DNA of 64,000 bases from Terasakiella sp033100395. Lineage in GTDB: Bacteria; Pseudomonadota; Alphaproteobacteria; Rhodospirillales; Terasakiellaceae. A program made the position numbers and the translations under genes. The stretch is taken from the NCBI RefSeq assembly GCF_033100395.1, contig NZ_JAWLVJ010000017.1:1-64000 (forward strand), given 5' to 3'. Below are positions 61,677 to 64,000 of the stretch, piece after piece. The notes below the pieces were generated by a model. It was not told the origin of the DNA and ran no database searches. It was given only the letters and a program-made list of their open reading frames with translations. Position 1 is the first letter of the stretch. Every line of letters begins with the position of its first letter.

Positions 61677-62699
61677 ATGAAGAAAACACTTTCCCTTCTT
61701 TTTAGCGGCCTTGTGGCTTCCACCATCGCAACATCCGCCGCCATGGCCGCCAGCACGCTGGAAACCGTGCAGAACCGTGGAACACTGACTTGTGGTGTAA
61801 CTATTGGTGTGCCCGGCTTTTCGCTGGCTGATGAAAACGGTGTTTGGCGCGGGCTGGACGTGGATGTATGCCGCGCTGTGGCTGCTGCCGTTGTGGGAGA
61901 CGCACAAAAAGTAAAATTTGTCCCATTGACTGCCAAAGAACGGTTCACTGCCCTGCAGTCAGGCGAGGTTGATATCCTGTCACGCGTTACCACCTGGACA
62001 CATACTCGTGATACATCCCTGGGTCTGAACTTTACAGGCGTTAATTATTACGACGGTCAGGGGTTTATGGTTCAAAAAGAACTGGGCGTTAACTCGGCGC
62101 TTGAACTGGATGGTGCCTCTGTTTGTATTCAATCAGGTACAACAACAGAACTGAACCTGGCTGATTATTTCCGCCTCAACAAAATGCAGTTTAACCCGGT
62201 TGTTTATGATACCGCCGAACAGACCATTCAAGGGTTTGCAGCGGGTCGTTGTGATATCCTGACATCGGATCAGTCCCAGCTTTATGCCCTTCGTTCCAAA
62301 CTGGATAACCCGGATCAGGCCATGATCCTGCCGGAAGTGATTTCCAAAGAACCATTGGGTCCAGTTGTGCGCCAGGGCGATGATCAATGGTTCAACATAA
62401 TCAAATGGACATTGTTTGCTGTCATCAACGCGGAAGAACTGAACGTCACCCAGGCCAATGTGGATGATCAGCTGAAAAGCGCAAATCCAAACGTTCAGCG
62501 CCTGCTCGGCACCTCCGGTGATGCAGGTGTCAAGCTGGGCCTCACCAATGACTGGGCCTATAAAGCCATCAAACAGGTCGGGAACTATGGTGAGATGTTT
62601 GACCGTAATGTGGGTCCAAAAACCCCGCTGCAAATCGCACGCGGTCTGAATGCGCTCTGGTCCAAAGGCGGTCTGCAATACGCCCCACCCGTTCGCTAA
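61677..62699 (+). CDS. AapJ-type general amino-acid ABC transporter binding protein
   Basis: This 340-residue periplasmic binding protein has a signal peptide (about 1-24, AMA-A) and the AapJ/BztA family features (TLETVQNRGTLTCGV, GVWRGLDVDVCRAVAAAV, TWTHTRDTSLGLNF). It should deliver polar amino acids. No membrane or ATPase genes (aapQMP) are in the window, so the protein is an orphan here or shares a distant transporter. Its place after ctlX-type and cyclodeaminase genes suggests citrulline, ornithine or arginine as ligand. A terminator follows. Confidence 0.9.
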   Translation: MKKTLSLLFSGLVASTIATSAAMAASTLETVQNRGTLTCGVTIGVPGFSLADENGVWRGLDVDVCRAVAAAVVGDAQKVKFVPLTAKERFTALQSGEVDILSRVTTWTHTRDTSLGLNFTGVNYYDGQGFMVQKELGVNSALELDGASVCIQSGTTTELNLADYFRLNKMQFNPVVYDTAEQTIQGFAAGRCDILTSDQSQLYALRSKLDNPDQAMILPEVISKEPLGPVVRQGDDQWFNIIKWTLFAVINAEELNVTQANVDDQLKSANPNVQRLLGTSGDAGVKLGLTNDWAYKAIKQVGNYGEMFDRNVGPKTPLQIARGLNALWSKGGLQYAPPVR

Positions 62700-62717
62700 T
62701 CTGAACATGACCTAATG

Positions 62718-62750
62718 AAAAGGGTGTGCACTCCGGTGCCACCCTTTTTT
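62718..62750 (+). terminator. Terminator after the amino-acid binding protein gene
   Basis: AAAAGGGTG-T-GCAC pairs with GTGCCACCCTTTT around a TCCG loop with one bulged base, then TTTTTT follows. It closes the Lrp-regulated amino-acid operon. Confidence 0.85.
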
Positions 62751-62912
62751 GTGCCTTAACGAAAAATTAGATGATTAGACTGATCCTAATAACCATCTCC
62801 TCATGATTTTTTTGACGAATTGGTCAAAAAAGACTAAGATCATCCATAAGTAGCACTAAAGCTACGTCTTGATGGATAAACAGTAGAAGATTGTTTATTG
62901 GCGGTATAACAC

Positions 62913-64000
62913 ATGGCACAAAGTCGCACGCTGGTAGAAGACCAGATCAGTGACAACGCAACGGTAATTGACGTACGCGCAAGTGATAACACAAGCGTGG
63001 ATATGACTGATGTTGCCTGGCTTACAGAAGCCTCATACACACGTTTCGGACCTGACCTCGTTTTAGAGAGTGAGACAGGCGAACGCGTCTTCCTTATTGG
63101 CTATTATGAAACAGAAGCCCCCATGGATCTGGTGGGCATGGGCGGCAGTAAAATCCCGGCCCATATTGTTGATGTACTGGATGGATCACAAACACCCGGT
63201 CAATATGCCCAAGTCGGGAATGCGGCGGGGGCCGAACCCATTGGTCAAGTTGAAACGGCAGATGGTACGGTCTTTGCCGTGCGTGTGGATGGCACCCGTG
63301 TTGCCCTAAAACAGGGCGATGACGTCTTTCAGGGCGACACCATTGAAACGGGCGAGGATGGCATTGTCGGTCTGACCTTTGCCGATGAAAGCACCCTGTC
63401 ACTGGATGGTGATGCGCGTATGGTCATTGACGAAATGGTCTATGACCCCGGCACCCAGGATGGATCTGCCACCATGTTTGTCCTGCAAGGCGCCATGAGC
63501 TTTGTTTCCGGCAGTATCGCCAAAGCCAACCCGGATGCCATGAGCATCGACACCCCCATTGCCACCATCGGTATCCGTGGAACCTCCGTTCTGGTTTCTG
63601 CCAAAAATGCAGACGTCACCCCTGATCAGGCTGCGGGCGGGAACGACGGGCCACAAGTATCCGTCGTCATGCTGCCAGAAGCCAACAGTGATGGATCCGT
63701 CTTTACGGGTGAAGCGGTTATTTCCACCAGCGCAGGATCACAAGTGATCTCTGGCGGCTTTCAGGGGACAGCTATTTCCAGCCCAAGCCAAACACCATCT
63801 GCCCCGCAAACCGTTTCCCTGATGGAAGTCGGACGTGTCTTTGGTTCAGTGGTTAGCGCAAACCCCAACAAAGGAAGTGTCCCCACCACCCTGCGTCAGG
63901 CCGTAGAAAAAGTACTGGTGCAGATGGATGCGGAAAAGCGCGTCAATGACGCGAAAAAAGAAGCAGAAAAACTGCAAAAAGAAATCGCAGAAAAACAAGC
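62913..64000 (+). CDS. Large FecR-domain protein, N-terminal part (cut by window edge)
   Basis: The frame is open from ATG 62913 to the end of the window (362 codons) without a stop. There is no signal peptide. After a variable about 110 residues, a FecR domain is visible (VFAVRVDGTRVALKQGD, then LSLDGDARMVIDEM and SIDTPIATIGIRGTSVLV). The end turns into a charged helix rich in Lys, Glu and Gln (KRVNDAKKEAEKLQKEI). Such FecR N-termini without signal peptide head very long secreted or surface proteins of type I secretion kind in marine alphaproteobacteria. That outcome is inference. The 150 bases before the start are AT-rich. Confidence 0.75.
   Translation, partial: MAQSRTLVEDQISDNATVIDVRASDNTSVDMTDVAWLTEASYTRFGPDLVLESETGERVFLIGYYETEAPMDLVGMGGSKIPAHIVDVLDGSQTPGQYAQVGNAAGAEPIGQVETADGTVFAVRVDGTRVALKQGDDVFQGDTIETGEDGIVGLTFADESTLSLDGDARMVIDEMVYDPGTQDGSATMFVLQGAMSFVSGSIAKANPDAMSIDTPIATIGIRGTSVLVSAKNADVTPDQAAGGNDGPQVSVVMLPEANSDGSVFTGEAVISTSAGSQVISGGFQGTAISSPSQTPSAPQTVSLMEVGRVFGSVVSANPNKGSVPTTLRQAVEKVLVQMDAEKRVNDAKKEAEKLQKEIAEKQ

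Overview
This window reads as chromosome from a free-living, probably aquatic alphaproteobacterium of about 50% GC. The 41-residue rpmJ, the rpsF-rpsR-DUF2232-rplI order, dnaB-alr followed by radA-cvpA-purF, GapR (DUF2312), and fatty-acid genes running fabD-fabG-acpP-fabF-mltG all fit that class. A single-domain cereblon-like (CULT) gene and the general gene mix suggest relatives of Magnetospirillum or Terasakiella. This placement is inference; no 16S gene is present.

Layout. 1-0.9 kb: an AT-richer TPR gene, possibly frameshifted from an upstream membrane protein. 0.95-7.5 kb: yicC, then SDR, CULT, metallophosphoesterase, Na+/solute symporter and a RoxA-like di-haem lipoprotein, ended by a duplicated terminator. 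7.6-12.1 kb (minus): mltG, fabF, acpP, fabG, fabD. 12.2-16.4 kb (minus): an ArsP/YraQ-type permease and ArsR regulator with two matching palindromic operators, a FetAB-type ABC exporter and an orphan TRAP binding protein. 16.5-19 kb: the S6/S18/L9 operon. 19.2-23 kb: an oxidase operon (small subunit, iron-sulfur GMC protein, multicopper oxidase). 23-32.9 kb: dnaB, alr, an MMPL-type exporter, radA, cvpA, purF, SDR. 32.9-41.3 kb: chemoreceptor, FadR-type regulator, N-formylglutamate amidohydrolase, YbdK-type ligase, a receiver-Hpt protein, gapR and an MFS transporter. 41.4-51.3 kb: proline dehydrogenase, rpmJ, tRNA-Val, a second formylglutamate amidohydrolase, GNAT, lytic transglycosylase, CaiB-type transferase, a large orphan protein and tRNA-Leu. 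51.6-58.9 kb: signalling genes, namely H-NOX, hybrid kinase and HD-GYP regulator, then CobW, a cNMP-binding protein and an EAL protein. 59-62.7 kb: Lrp, ornithine cyclodeaminase, CtlX-type hydrolase and an amino-acid binding protein. 62.9 kb to the end: the start of a large FecR-domain protein.

How genes work together. The H-NOX, hybrid kinase and HD-GYP genes form a plausible nitric-oxide to c-di-GMP relay. CtlX plus ornithine cyclodeaminase would turn citrulline into proline, which the separate proline dehydrogenase could oxidise. The GMC protein keeps its FAD loop and a four-cysteine cluster motif, but both expected catalytic residues look replaced, and its operon partner is a multicopper oxidase rather than a cytochrome. 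That operon and the CULT gene are the least ordinary parts of the window. No CRISPR array, prophage or insertion sequence was seen.
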